Positions 27,783 through 35,448 of a DNA stretch of 64,000 nt are shown one piece after another (position 1 is the stretch's first letter; each line of letters starts with the position of its first letter). The notes beneath the pieces were generated by a model. It had not been told where the DNA came from and ran no database searches. It was given only the letters and a program-made list of their open reading frames with translations. Origin of the DNA: Alteripontixanthobacter sp. (GTDB lineage: Bacteria > Pseudomonadota > Alphaproteobacteria > Sphingomonadales > Sphingomonadaceae); contig JBDVPM010000008.1 in the NCBI GenBank assembly GCA_039968605.1, positions 744,001 through 808,000 of the forward strand, written 5' to 3'. A program made the translations under genes and the position numbers.

Positions 27783-27802
27783 CCCCCGACCCGTTTCGGG
27801 GG
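27783..27802 (-). other. Hairpin in leader of the 350-residue gene
   Basis: Perfect 7-bp GC stem, CCCCCGA (27783-27789) with TCGGGGG (27796-27802), in the 179-base gap between two DUF11 genes. A shorter GGGT/ACCC stem lies beside it near 27761-27771. There is no T-tract on the leftward strand, so this is not a classic terminator; attenuation or message stabilisation is possible. Confidence 0.45.
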
Positions 27803-27917
27803 AACCATCTCGCCGGGTGGTCAAATCCGGTTCGAAGTCAGTTTGCGTTACGTCACCTCAGTGCGGCATTCGGGTTGAGACCGCGTTGAGGCTTTGTAAC
27901 GGAACGTAAAAGTCAGC

Positions 27918-28397
27918 TCAGCGCACCTCGGCGCGGAAGCTTACCGAACCGGCTTCTGCCGGCGCGACCTCTGCGATCACCCAGCGAAGATGCGTGATGT
28001 CCTGATTGGTGGCGGGGCGCTGCTCGCCCAGCTCGTCGGCCACGCTCAGATCGGCGAGAAAGCCGTATTCCTGGCCGCCATCGACCGACACTTCGGTGCT
28101 GACAGCGCTTTCCTGGACGATGATCGTGTCCTTGTGGACCGGGTTGATCAGCTCGAAATCGGTGGCGGTTTCCGCGCCGCGGTTGGTGTAACTGATCGTG
28201 AAGACCAACACGTCGCCGGGGACTACGCCGGTCGGCTCGACCAGCTGTTCGCCGGTAACGATACCCGCTTCTTCGATTGGCTTGACCAGTTGAACATCGC
28301 TGGAAAGCGCCATGGGGCGTTCCTGCGCGAAGCTGGCGGTGCCGGTAAAGGCGAGGGCGGCAAGGGCCGCGGCTGCGATAGTACTTTTAAAAATCAT
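27918..28397 (-). CDS. Small exported DUF11-type protein (159 aa)
   Basis: Single-domain secreted protein: signal peptide ending at ASFA (about residue 24), then one DUF11-like beta domain (GDVLVFTISYTNRGAETATD) with no Cys in the mature part, ending on the strand GSVSFRAEVR. I use the second of two adjacent ATGs (28397), six bases after GGGAG; 28400 is possible. It begins 16 bases after the stop of the 336-residue gene and is surely co-transcribed. It is the simplest member of the locus and may be a minor subunit or chaperone-like partner. Function unknown. Confidence 0.74.
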   Translation of the reverse strand: MIFKSTIAAAALAALAFTGTASFAQERPMALSSDVQLVKPIEEAGIVTGEQLVEPTGVVPGDVLVFTISYTNRGAETATDFELINPVHKDTIIVQESAVSTEVSVDGGQEYGFLADLSVADELGEQRPATNQDITHLRWVIAEVAPAEAGSVSFRAEVR

Positions 28398-28413
28398 CAT
28401 TAACTCCCGTCAC

Positions 28414-29424
28414 TTAGTCGATGATTACGTTGAAGGTGATTACGTGGTCCGTGCCCCCGGCAACCGTGCCGAGATCGACCGAAATGCCCGCTGCATCGCT
28501 TGCGCTGCCGGCATCGTCGCCAGCCGCGTCGGTCAGACGCCCGGTATCGAGGACAAGCGTGTCCGGATCGTAGGTGGTGCCCGTGGGGATAGGGTCGGTA
28601 ACGACCAGCCCGGTGACCGAGGCCGATCCCGAAACGCTCGCGGTCAGCGTATACGTCACGACCGCGCCGGGTACGCTTTCGCCGGTGCCGAAAGGATCGA
28701 CGATGCTGGCCGATTTGCTGAGGGTGACTGCGCTGACCTGGGCGACGAAGGTGCCCTGACCCTGATCGATGGCGGTTGTGTTGCCGACTACGGCATCGCT
28801 ACCGCCTTCGCCAGCGCCCGCAAATACGGTGCCGGGCGTTCCGCTGCCCGTATCGGCGGTGGCGGTCAGTTCGACATTGGCCAGATCGCCATCGGCGGGA
28901 TTGTTGGCCAATGCGCCGACCACGAACACCAGCAGGGGCTGGTCTGGATCGAGGATGGGGGTTGATCCGCCGGTCGGGATTACCGCGTCGACGCCGGCAT
29001 CGTAAACGCCATTGCCGTTGCTGTCATAAGCGACTTCGGTGACCGCCGGATCGAAATCGTCTCCGGCAAGTGCTTCGTCGAAAGTGATTGCGAATGCTTC
29101 CGGCCCATTGCCGATATTGGTTACATTGAAGCTCAAAACCCCGCCATCTGCGCCTAGGCCGACGGTGCCTCCATCAAGCGGTGTAACGGTTACATCGAGC
29201 AATTCGTCCACGGTGATAATGACTGTGTTCGAATTCACAGTCGTATCCACGCCGCCGATCGTATAGGTGGCCGTCGCGGTGTTTTCGATAGGCGTGCCCG
29301 CAGGCACACCCTCAGCATGGGCGATTGAGGGAAGGCTGAGACCGATTGCCGCAGCCAGAGCGGCTGTAGCAAGGGTCCGGGCGGATGGGACGGTCAGTCC
29401 GTTCTGGGCATAGGTGCGTTGCAT
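28414..29424 (-). CDS. Exported DUF11-type beta protein (336 aa)
   Basis: First gene of the leftward DUF11 locus. Signal peptide ends at IAHA (residue 37). The mature start GTPIENTATATYTIGG then SNTVIITVDELLDVTV matches the N-terminal module of the 350-residue and barrel proteins. Asp-rich turns (DSNGNGVYDAGVD) in the middle look like calcium-binding loops. The last about 110 residues are DUF11-like (VTLSKSASIVDPF, then VPGAVVTYTLTASVSG) but lack the Cys pair. It ends on HVITFNVIID. No Shine-Dalgarno is obvious before the ATG. Upstream is a 343-base gene-free region that should hold the locus promoter. Confidence 0.76.
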   Translation of the reverse strand: MQRTYAQNGLTVPSARTLATAALAAAIGLSLPSIAHAEGVPAGTPIENTATATYTIGGVDTTVNSNTVIITVDELLDVTVTPLDGGTVGLGADGGVLSFNVTNIGNGPEAFAITFDEALAGDDFDPAVTEVAYDSNGNGVYDAGVDAVIPTGGSTPILDPDQPLLVFVVGALANNPADGDLANVELTATADTGSGTPGTVFAGAGEGGSDAVVGNTTAIDQGQGTFVAQVSAVTLSKSASIVDPFGTGESVPGAVVTYTLTASVSGSASVTGLVVTDPIPTGTTYDPDTLVLDTGRLTDAAGDDAGSASDAAGISVDLGTVAGGTDHVITFNVIID

Positions 29425-29567
29425 AACGACACCGGAATTGCCTCAGAGAAGTTAAAATGCGGTTAGGCAGAAATCCTTGGAACTCGGAAACTAGCTCGTT
29501 CTGCCGGTTTGTGAGACGAGTTGGAGCGTTCGGTCGTGCGTTGCACTTGGAGTTTTGACAACGCGGA

Positions 29568-29579
29568 AGTGTTAACACT
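29568..29579. promoter_or_regulatory. Perfect 12-base palindrome AGTGTTAACACT
   Basis: A perfect palindrome about 145 bases upstream of the first DUF11 gene. The symmetry suits a homodimeric regulator. TTGTCA, a fair -35 on the leftward strand, lies just downstream of it. No -10 box could be assigned. Confidence 0.35.
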
Positions 29580-29695
29580 CTCGTGGTGGCAGGGGCTCGA
29601 CCTGAAGTTACAGAACTGCCGGATCGAACTTTCCGGAAAAGCGATCAATTTCTTGATTTTCTTAAGGAAACGCTGCCAGAAACACGCAAAGGCGA

Positions 29696-29727
29696 TGCGG
29701 GGCCGGGTATATATCGTCGGCTCCGCA
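29696..29727. terminator. Ten-pair hairpin downstream of fahA
   Basis: TGCGGGGCCG (29696-29705) pairs with CGGCTCCGCA (29718-29727) with a single G-T wobble and a 12-base AT-rich loop. It lies about 40-70 bases after the fumarylacetoacetase stop on the leftward strand, a natural place for transcription end, but no T-run follows in either direction. Confidence 0.35.
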
Positions 29728-29767
29728 CGCCACGCTAGCGTTAGAAATCGGGTTTGCTTGTTAAGGC

Positions 29768-30775
29768 TTAAACGGCTTCGACCGTTTGCTCGATTGAGCC
29801 GAATACCGACTGCCCATCGGCGTTACACATCTTTACACTCACCGTGTCACCGGGTTGCATGAAACGTGTCTTTGCCTCGCCATCGCGGATGGTTTCGATC
29901 ATTCGGATCTCTGCAATGCAGCTATAGCCGCGGCCGCCTTCGGACACGGGTTTGCCGGCGCCTCCATCATTATCCTTGTTCGAAATTGTGCCCGAACCGA
30001 TGATCGTGCCCGCGCAAAGCGGGCGGGTTTTTGCCGCATGGGCGACCAGATCCGCCAGGTTGAACGTGGCATCCTGACCAACCTCTGCCCGGCCGAATGC
30101 GTCGCCGTTGTAATCGACCATCAGCGGCAGGTGGATGAGGCTATCGCTCCACGCATCACCCAGCTCGTCGGGCGTGACCGCGACGGGTGAGAATGCGCTG
30201 GGCGGTTTCGACTGGAAGAAGCCGAAGCCCTTGGCGAGCTCTCCCGGGATCAAGCCGCGCAGCGATACGTCGTTCACCAGCATCAACAGCTTGATATGTC
30301 CTGCCGCATCTTCCTTCGACACACCCATCGGCACATCGTCGGTGATGCAGGCAACCTCACCCTCCATGTCGCAGCCCCAGGCAGGATCGCCCAGAGGGAT
30401 CGGATCGCGCGGTGCGAGGAAAGCGTCGCTGCCGCCCTGATACATCAGCGGATCGTGATAGAAGCTGTCGGGCACTTCGGCATTGCGTGCTTTGCGCACC
30501 AGCTCGACGTGATTGATATAGGCGCTGCCATCGGCCCATTGAAAGGCGCGGGGCAGGGGGGAATGCGCCTCGCGCTCGTGAAACCGTTCGCACGGCACGG
30601 CCTCGTGTTCGACATCGCGGTAAAGCGCCTCCAGTTTCGGTGCGCAGTTTTCCCAATCGTCCAGCGCGGCCTGCAAGGTCGGTGCGATGTTGTCGGCCAG
30701 GCAGTACCGGGTCACGTCCTTTGATACGACGACGAGTTTGCCATCCCGGCCATGTTTGAGAGATGCGAGTTTCAT
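29768..30775 (-). CDS. Fumarylacetoacetate hydrolase family protein
   Basis: Cytosolic 335-aa hydrolase of the FAH superfamily that splits fumarylacetoacetate to fumarate and acetoacetate, the last step of tyrosine/homogentisate breakdown. The metal site motif DMEGEVACI and the FAH-type GTIIGSGTISNKDNDG are visible. It begins three bases after the maleylacetoacetate isomerase gene, the preceding enzyme of the same pathway, which supports the specific assignment. The homogentisate dioxygenase and hydroxyphenylpyruvate dioxygenase genes are not in this window. Confidence 0.88.
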   Translation of the reverse strand: MKLASLKHGRDGKLVVVSKDVTRYCLADNIAPTLQAALDDWENCAPKLEALYRDVEHEAVPCERFHEREAHSPLPRAFQWADGSAYINHVELVRKARNAEVPDSFYHDPLMYQGGSDAFLAPRDPIPLGDPAWGCDMEGEVACITDDVPMGVSKEDAAGHIKLLMLVNDVSLRGLIPGELAKGFGFFQSKPPSAFSPVAVTPDELGDAWSDSLIHLPLMVDYNGDAFGRAEVGQDATFNLADLVAHAAKTRPLCAGTIIGSGTISNKDNDGGAGKPVSEGGRGYSCIAEIRMIETIRDGEAKTRFMQPGDTVSVKMCNADGQSVFGSIEQTVEAV

Positions 30776-30778
30776 CGA

Positions 30779-31435
30779 TTAAGCTCCTGCGTTGTCGTCA
30801 TTATCCGGATTGTCCGGCTGATTATCGGGGTGGGCGCGCTGGAAGGCGGGCATGGCGAGACATGCCCGCTCGATCTGTTTCATGCGCGGCATGGCAGACA
30901 GGTCGAACTCAAACCGCCGGGCATTGTATAGCTGCGGGATAAGCACCGTCTCGAATAGGCCAGGCGCCTCTTGCAAGAAATCGCCGGTATCGTGCTGCGC
31001 AAGGCGCGTCTCCACCGGCTCAAGCGTCCGTGCCAGAAAATGGCGGTAATAGGTGACGATCTCATCCTGCGAGTGGCCGAGCTGGTTTTTGAGGTATTTC
31101 AATACCGCCAGATTGAGCGGTGCGTGCAATTCTGTTGCTATGGCGTAGCTTAACTCACGAACCCGATACCGTTTCTCGGTATCTTTCGGCAGCAGCGGCG
31201 CATCCGGGAAGCGTTCATCGAGCCATTCGATGATCGCCATGCTCTGCACCCGGTCCTGCCCGTCGGTCTCCAGCGTAGGAACGCTCGCGAAAGGATTTCG
31301 CGCGGTATATTCAGCGGATTGCTGCTCTGATTTGAGCAGATTTACAGGACAGTTTTCGTAATTCAGCCCCTTCAGCTCCAGCGCGATACGCAGGCGATAG
31401 CTGGTGGAGCTGCGATAATATCCGTGAAGCTTCAT
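30779..31435 (-). CDS. maiA: Maleylacetoacetate isomerase (zeta-class GST)
   Basis: Glutathione-dependent cis-trans isomerase, 218 aa, with an N-terminal thioredoxin-like GST domain bearing the zeta-class signature SSTSYRLRIALELKG (usual form SSCSWRVR; the Cys is Thr here) and NPFASVPTLETDG, and an all-helical C-terminal domain. The tail is Asn/Asp-rich (HPDNQPDNPDNDDN), which is unusual. I start at ATG 31435, which shares one base with the gcdH stop (TGATG); a TTG one codon upstream is also open. It converts maleylacetoacetate for the adjacent hydrolase. Confidence 0.88.
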   Translation of the reverse strand: MKLHGYYRSSTSYRLRIALELKGLNYENCPVNLLKSEQQSAEYTARNPFASVPTLETDGQDRVQSMAIIEWLDERFPDAPLLPKDTEKRYRVRELSYAIATELHAPLNLAVLKYLKNQLGHSQDEIVTYYRHFLARTLEPVETRLAQHDTGDFLQEAPGLFETVLIPQLYNARRFEFDLSAMPRMKQIERACLAMPAFQRAHPDNQPDNPDNDDNAGA

Positions 31436-32619
31436 CAAAAGGCTGCGATCCCGGTTATGGCGCGGCCCAGGATCAGCGCATGGACGTCATGCGTGCCTTC
31501 ATAGGTATTGACCGTCTCCAGATTTATCATGTGACGCATGACCTGGTATTCGTCGCTGATACCGTTGCCGCCATGCATATCGCGGGCATGGCGCGCTATA
31601 TCGAGCGCCTTGCCGACATTGTTGCGCTTGACCATGGAAATCATGTCGGGTGCAAACTTGCCTTCGTCCATCAGCCGCCCGACTTGCAAGCTGCCCTGCA
31701 GGCCGAAGGCGATTTCGCTCATCATATCGGCCAGTTTCTTCTGATAAAGCTGCGTTCCTGCCAAGGGGCGTCCGAACTGTTCACGGTCGAGACCATAGGT
31801 GCGGGCCGCGTGCAGGCAGAATTCCGCCGCCCCCAGCGCGCCCCAGCTGATGCCGTAACGGGCGCGGTTGAGGCAGCCGAACGGCCCTTTCAGCCCCTGC
31901 ACATTGGGCAACAGCGCATCGGCGGGCAGCTTTACCTCGTCCATCACTATCATGCCCGTCGTGCTGGCGCGCAGGCTGAGCTTGCCCTCGATCTTGGGCG
32001 CGGAAAGCCCTTCCATACCCTTTTCCAGCACGAATCCGCGAATGCCGCCGCCATGCTCTTCGCTCTTGGCCCAGACCACGAACACATCGGCGAAGGGCGA
32101 ATTGCTGATCCACGTCTTGGAGCCGCTGATCGAATAGCCGTCGCCATCCTTCTTGGCGTAGGTGCGCATTCCCGCGGGGTCGGAACCAGCATCGGGTTCG
32201 GTCAGGCCGAAACAGCCGATCAGTTCGCCGCTGGCAAGGCCGGGCAGATATTTGCGCCGTTGCTCTTCGGATCCGTAAGCGAAAATCGGGTGCATCACGA
32301 GACTGGATTGAACGCTGGCCATGGAACGATAGCCGCTATCGACCCGCTCGATCTCACGCGCGATCAGGCCGTAGCTGACGTAATTCGCGCCCGCACCGCC
32401 ATATTCTTCGGGGATGGTGGCGCCCAGCAGACCAGCCTGACCAAACATTCCGAACAATTCCGGCGCGTCGCTTTCCTCGCGGTAAGCTTGCTGTACGCGC
32501 GGCTGCAATTCGCCCTGCGCAAAGGCGTGCGCTGCGTCGCGGATCATGCGTTCTTCTTCGGTCAGCTGGTCTTCCAGTCTGAAGGGATCCTGCCAATCGA
32601 ATGGTGCCATGCCGGCCAT
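31435..32619 (-). CDS. Glutaryl-CoA dehydrogenase-like acyl-CoA dehydrogenase
   Basis: FAD enzyme of 394 aa that oxidises and decarboxylates glutaryl-CoA to crotonyl-CoA in lysine/tryptophan catabolism. The acyl-CoA dehydrogenase fold is complete ([17 protein letters not shown], then [18 protein letters not shown]). The catalytic base is E374 in [16 protein letters not shown], the glutaryl-CoA dehydrogenase form of this motif. AGGAG five bases before the ATG is a good ribosome site. Its stop overlaps the maiA start. The context is an amino-acid catabolic run. Confidence 0.88.
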   Translation of the reverse strand: MAGMAPFDWQDPFRLEDQLTEEERMIRDAAHAFAQGELQPRVQQAYREESDAPELFGMFGQAGLLGATIPEEYGGAGANYVSYGLIAREIERVDSGYRSMASVQSSLVMHPIFAYGSEEQRRKYLPGLASGELIGCFGLTEPDAGSDPAGMRTYAKKDGDGYSISGSKTWISNSPFADVFVVWAKSEEHGGGIRGFVLEKGMEGLSAPKIEGKLSLRASTTGMIVMDEVKLPADALLPNVQGLKGPFGCLNRARYGISWGALGAAEFCLHAARTYGLDREQFGRPLAGTQLYQKKLADMMSEIAFGLQGSLQVGRLMDEGKFAPDMISMVKRNNVGKALDIARHARDMHGGNGISDEYQVMRHMINLETVNTYEGTHDVHALILGRAITGIAAF

Positions 32620-32680
32620 GAAAACTCCTGCTAGTTTCGTCGCTCTTTCGCAGCCGAGCGAGCGCGCCGCAAGCCCAGTG

Positions 32681-32710
32681 TGCGCTAGTCTGCCCTAGTC
32701 TGCCCTAGTC
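32681..32710. repeat. Three tandem copies of a 10-base repeat over the citE stop
   Basis: TGCGCTAGTC, TGCCCTAGTC and TGCCCTAGTC follow each other at 32681-32710. The first differs by one base. The leftward lyase gene stops (TAG) within the third copy, and every copy carries a TAG on that strand. Replication slippage here would change only the tail or the 3' untranslated part. Confidence 0.85.
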
Positions 32711-33598
32711 TGTAGTGTTCGCGGCGGCGGAACGACGAGCGATTGCCTCGGCCTGTGCAATAATACGCTCCGCCTCGCGCAGATGGAGCAGTTCGGCCAT
32801 GCGGCCTTCATGCTTGATGACACCTTTGCCCGCATTTTCCGGAGCGGCGAAAGCGGCAGCGATACTGCGCGCCTGCCCAAGCGCCGCATCCGATGGGCCG
32901 AATGCCGCATTGGCAGCGGTGAGCTGGCGCGGGTGGATGACAGTCTTCCCGTTGAAACCGAGCGCCGCGCCTTGCCGGCATTCGCTGGCCAGCCCGGCCT
33001 CGTCCGCCAGATCGTTGAACACCCCGTCGATCGCAGCAATATCGTGCGTCCTGGCCGCCACGACTGCCTGGGTCAGCAGCGGCAGCACACTCATGCGATC
33101 CGATGTGAGTGTGCAGCGCATTTCCAGCGCCAGATCGTTGGTGCCGAGTACGAATGCCCTAACATCGCAGTCCTTGGCGGCATGGGCGATGGACGGCAAA
33201 TCGAGGAACGCCGCGCAAGTTTCCAGCATGATCCACATTGTAATGTGTTCAGGCAGCCGATCCCGAGCCGTTTTTACATCGTCCGCACTGGAAATTTTCG
33301 GAAGCAAGACCGTAGTGACCGAGCTCTTGCCGAGCGCTGATAGGTCCGCCGCACCCCACTGGGTATCCAGCCCGTTGGCGCGAACGACCAACAGGCGTTC
33401 GCCGAAACCGCCTTCGCTGGCAGCAGCAATCGCGGCATCGCGCGCCTCGTCCTTTGCCTCCGGCCCCACCGCATCTTCCAGATCGAGAATGACCGCATCG
33501 CAATCCGCTCGGCGTGCCTTGGCAACCGCGCTGGCGCGGTTTGCCGGCAGATACAGGACCGAGCGGAGCAGGGGAGGGGGCTGGGTCAAAGCGATCAA
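32705..33598 (-). CDS. CitE/HpcH-type CoA ester lyase
   Basis: TIM-barrel enzyme of 297 aa in the HpcH/HpaI aldolase / citrate-lyase-beta family. Signatures are RSVLYLPANRASAV, AVILDLEDAVGPE with the metal-binding acidic residues, and FVLGTNDLALEM. Members cleave malyl-, citramalyl- or similar CoA esters; the substrate here is not determined. No ATG fits: the likely start is TTG at 33598, which overlaps the ggt stop (TTGA), so it depends on translational coupling. TTG at 33589 is an alternative. Next comes glutaryl-CoA dehydrogenase after 85 bases. Confidence 0.83.
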   Translation of the reverse strand: MIALTQPPPLLRSVLYLPANRASAVAKARRADCDAVILDLEDAVGPEAKDEARDAAIAAASEGGFGERLLVVRANGLDTQWGAADLSALGKSSVTTVLLPKISSADDVKTARDRLPEHITMWIMLETCAAFLDLPSIAHAAKDCDVRAFVLGTNDLALEMRCTLTSDRMSVLPLLTQAVVAARTHDIAAIDGVFNDLADEAGLASECRQGAALGFNGKTVIHPRQLTAANAAFGPSDAALGQARSIAAAFAAPENAGKGVIKHEGRMAELLHLREAERIIAQAEAIARRSAAANTTD

Positions 33599-35406
33599 TA
33601 GCCCGCGACCGTGCCATCCTTGCGCATCTCGGTCGCGCCGGTCAGCACGCCGGTTTCCGGATCGCGCGCGATGGCCTGGTATCCGCCGAACATGATGCCA
33701 TTATCGATCACTTCGACCGTATGTCCCATCGCCCGCAGCGCCGCGATGGTTTCCGCCGAGATCCCCGGCTCTACGTGCAACGTCCCCAGCGGATCGATTG
33801 AGGGTCCGGCCAGCGGCTCGGTCGGTTGGCGCCCGCCATCATGATTGATCCGCGCGGCGTCGCCAGCTTCCTGCAGGTTCATTCCGTAATCGACCATGTT
33901 CATCAGGATCTGGACGTGTCCCTGCGGCTGCATCCCGCCGCCCATCAGGCCCAGCGTCATGTAAGGCTGTCCGTCCTTTTTTACGAAAGCGGGAATGATC
34001 GTGTGGAACGGCCGTTTGCCGGGTTCGTAGGCATTGGGATGCGCCGGATCGAGGCTGAACAGCTCGCCGCGATCCTGAAACATGAAGCCGAGCCCATCGG
34101 GCACCAGCCCGCCGCCCATACCGCGGTAATTGGACTGGATCAGGCTGACCATCATCCCGTCGCCATCGACCACGGTGAGATAAGTCGTGTCGCCTTCGCC
34201 CTCCAGCTTGGGTTCGACTTCGATTTCTCCGGGCTGGAATTCCGGGGTAGCGCGCATCGGGTCGATCTGGGCGAAACGCTGGCGGCCATATTCCTCGCTC
34301 AGCAATTCTTCGGGGAGGCGGGTGAAATCCGGATCGGCATAGAACCGCGCAACATCGGCATGGGCCAGCCGCTTCGCCTCGGTCAGCATATGGATGAATT
34401 CGGGGCTGCCCCGCTCGATCTTGGATAGATCCATGTTTTTCAGGATATTGACCATCTGCAAGGCGGCGAAGCCCTGTCCGTTGGGCGGCAGCTCGCATAA
34501 TTCGTAACCGCTGCGATATTCAGCGCAGGCCGGTTCGACCCATTGGCTGGAATGTTCGGCAAAATCTTCCAAGGTAAACGCGCTGCCCTGGCGCTGGAGG
34601 TAATCTACCATCACCTGCGCCAATTCGCCTTCGTAAAACGCGTCGCGCCCCTCGCGCCCGATGGCCTCCAGCGTGCGTGCGAGATCGGGATTGCGGAAGA
34701 TCTCGCCTGCTTCCGGCGCGTTGCCGTCGGCGAACCACACGGCGCGGGCATTGTCGAATTCGAAGGGCGTATCCTTTTGCCGGGCGGTATAGGCGCGCAG
34801 CGACCGTTCCAGATACATGGCGATAACCGGCGCAACCGGATGGCCTTCTCTCGCATAGCGCACTGTGGGGGCGAGCACGTCGCTCATCGCAAGTTTGCCG
34901 AAGCGGCCATGCATGGCGAACCACGCATCCACCGTGCCGGGTATGGTCACCGGCAGCGGACCCACGGCGGGCAGGGCGTCCGCACCCCCCAGCTTTTGCA
35001 GCAGCTGGTCCAGCGTCTGGCCCTTGGGGGACCGGCCCGATCCGTTGATGCCGTAAAGCTGTTCGGATCCCGGATCGTAGACGATCGCAAACAGGTCGCC
35101 ACCGATTCCGTTGCCCGTCGGTTCCATCAATCCAAGCGCCGCATTGGCGGCAATTGCGGCATCCACCGCACTGCCGCCCGCTTTCAGTATGTCGAGTGCG
35201 ACCTGGCTGGCGAGCGGGTGCGCGGTTGCGGCCATGCCATGCTGCGCAATGACCGGGCTGCGCGACCAGTCCGCGCCAACGGGGCGGGCGCCGGGGCCGA
35301 TACTTTCGGTGAAATGGGCACGCTCGGTCGCCGGCTCCGCCTCATGCGCGCTTGCAGGCGCGGCCATCAGGGTCAGGGCGGTGGAGATAAGGGCAAGGTA
35401 TTTCAT
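33595..35406 (-). CDS. ggt: Gamma-glutamyltransferase
   Basis: Periplasmic Ntn-hydrolase precursor of 603 aa that removes gamma-glutamyl groups from glutathione and related peptides. Signal peptide ends at APASA (residue 20). Autoprocessing should occur before T407 in GEGDTTYLTVVD, giving large and small subunits. NGQGFAALQ, GGGLVPDGLGFM and GLMGGGMQPQGH are typical. Glutathione-related context (zeta GST nearby) is suggestive only. It lies 42 bases after acs on the same strand. Confidence 0.92.
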   Translation of the reverse strand: MKYLALISTALTLMAAPASAHEAEPATERAHFTESIGPGARPVGADWSRSPVIAQHGMAATAHPLASQVALDILKAGGSAVDAAIAANAALGLMEPTGNGIGGDLFAIVYDPGSEQLYGINGSGRSPKGQTLDQLLQKLGGADALPAVGPLPVTIPGTVDAWFAMHGRFGKLAMSDVLAPTVRYAREGHPVAPVIAMYLERSLRAYTARQKDTPFEFDNARAVWFADGNAPEAGEIFRNPDLARTLEAIGREGRDAFYEGELAQVMVDYLQRQGSAFTLEDFAEHSSQWVEPACAEYRSGYELCELPPNGQGFAALQMVNILKNMDLSKIERGSPEFIHMLTEAKRLAHADVARFYADPDFTRLPEELLSEEYGRQRFAQIDPMRATPEFQPGEIEVEPKLEGEGDTTYLTVVDGDGMMVSLIQSNYRGMGGGLVPDGLGFMFQDRGELFSLDPAHPNAYEPGKRPFHTIIPAFVKKDGQPYMTLGLMGGGMQPQGHVQILMNMVDYGMNLQEAGDAARINHDGGRQPTEPLAGPSIDPLGTLHVEPGISAETIAALRAMGHTVEVIDNGIMFGGYQAIARDPETGVLTGATEMRKDGTVAGY

Positions 35407-35448
35407 GTTGCTGTGCGACCTGTCTGTTTGAAGGGGGGCGGCATTTCG

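Larger units (their letters stand above)
29425..29767. other. Gene-free region upstream of the DUF11 locus
   Basis: About 343 bases, AT-richer than the surroundings. It lies upstream of the leftward DUF11 genes and downstream of the leftward fumarylacetoacetase gene. It contains a perfect 12-base palindrome (29568-29579), a perfect 10-base palindrome ACGCTAGCGT (29732-29741), a short CCGGA/TCCGG stem and a long hairpin (29696-29727). A 113-codon rightward frame crosses it but runs antisense into the next gene and is not convincing. I find no clear sigma70 promoter. Confidence 0.5.

Noticed and set aside
29521-29862. 113-codon rightward frame upstream of the DUF11 locus
   Set aside because: Runs antisense into the fumarylacetoacetase gene, no family features, mixed third-position bias.
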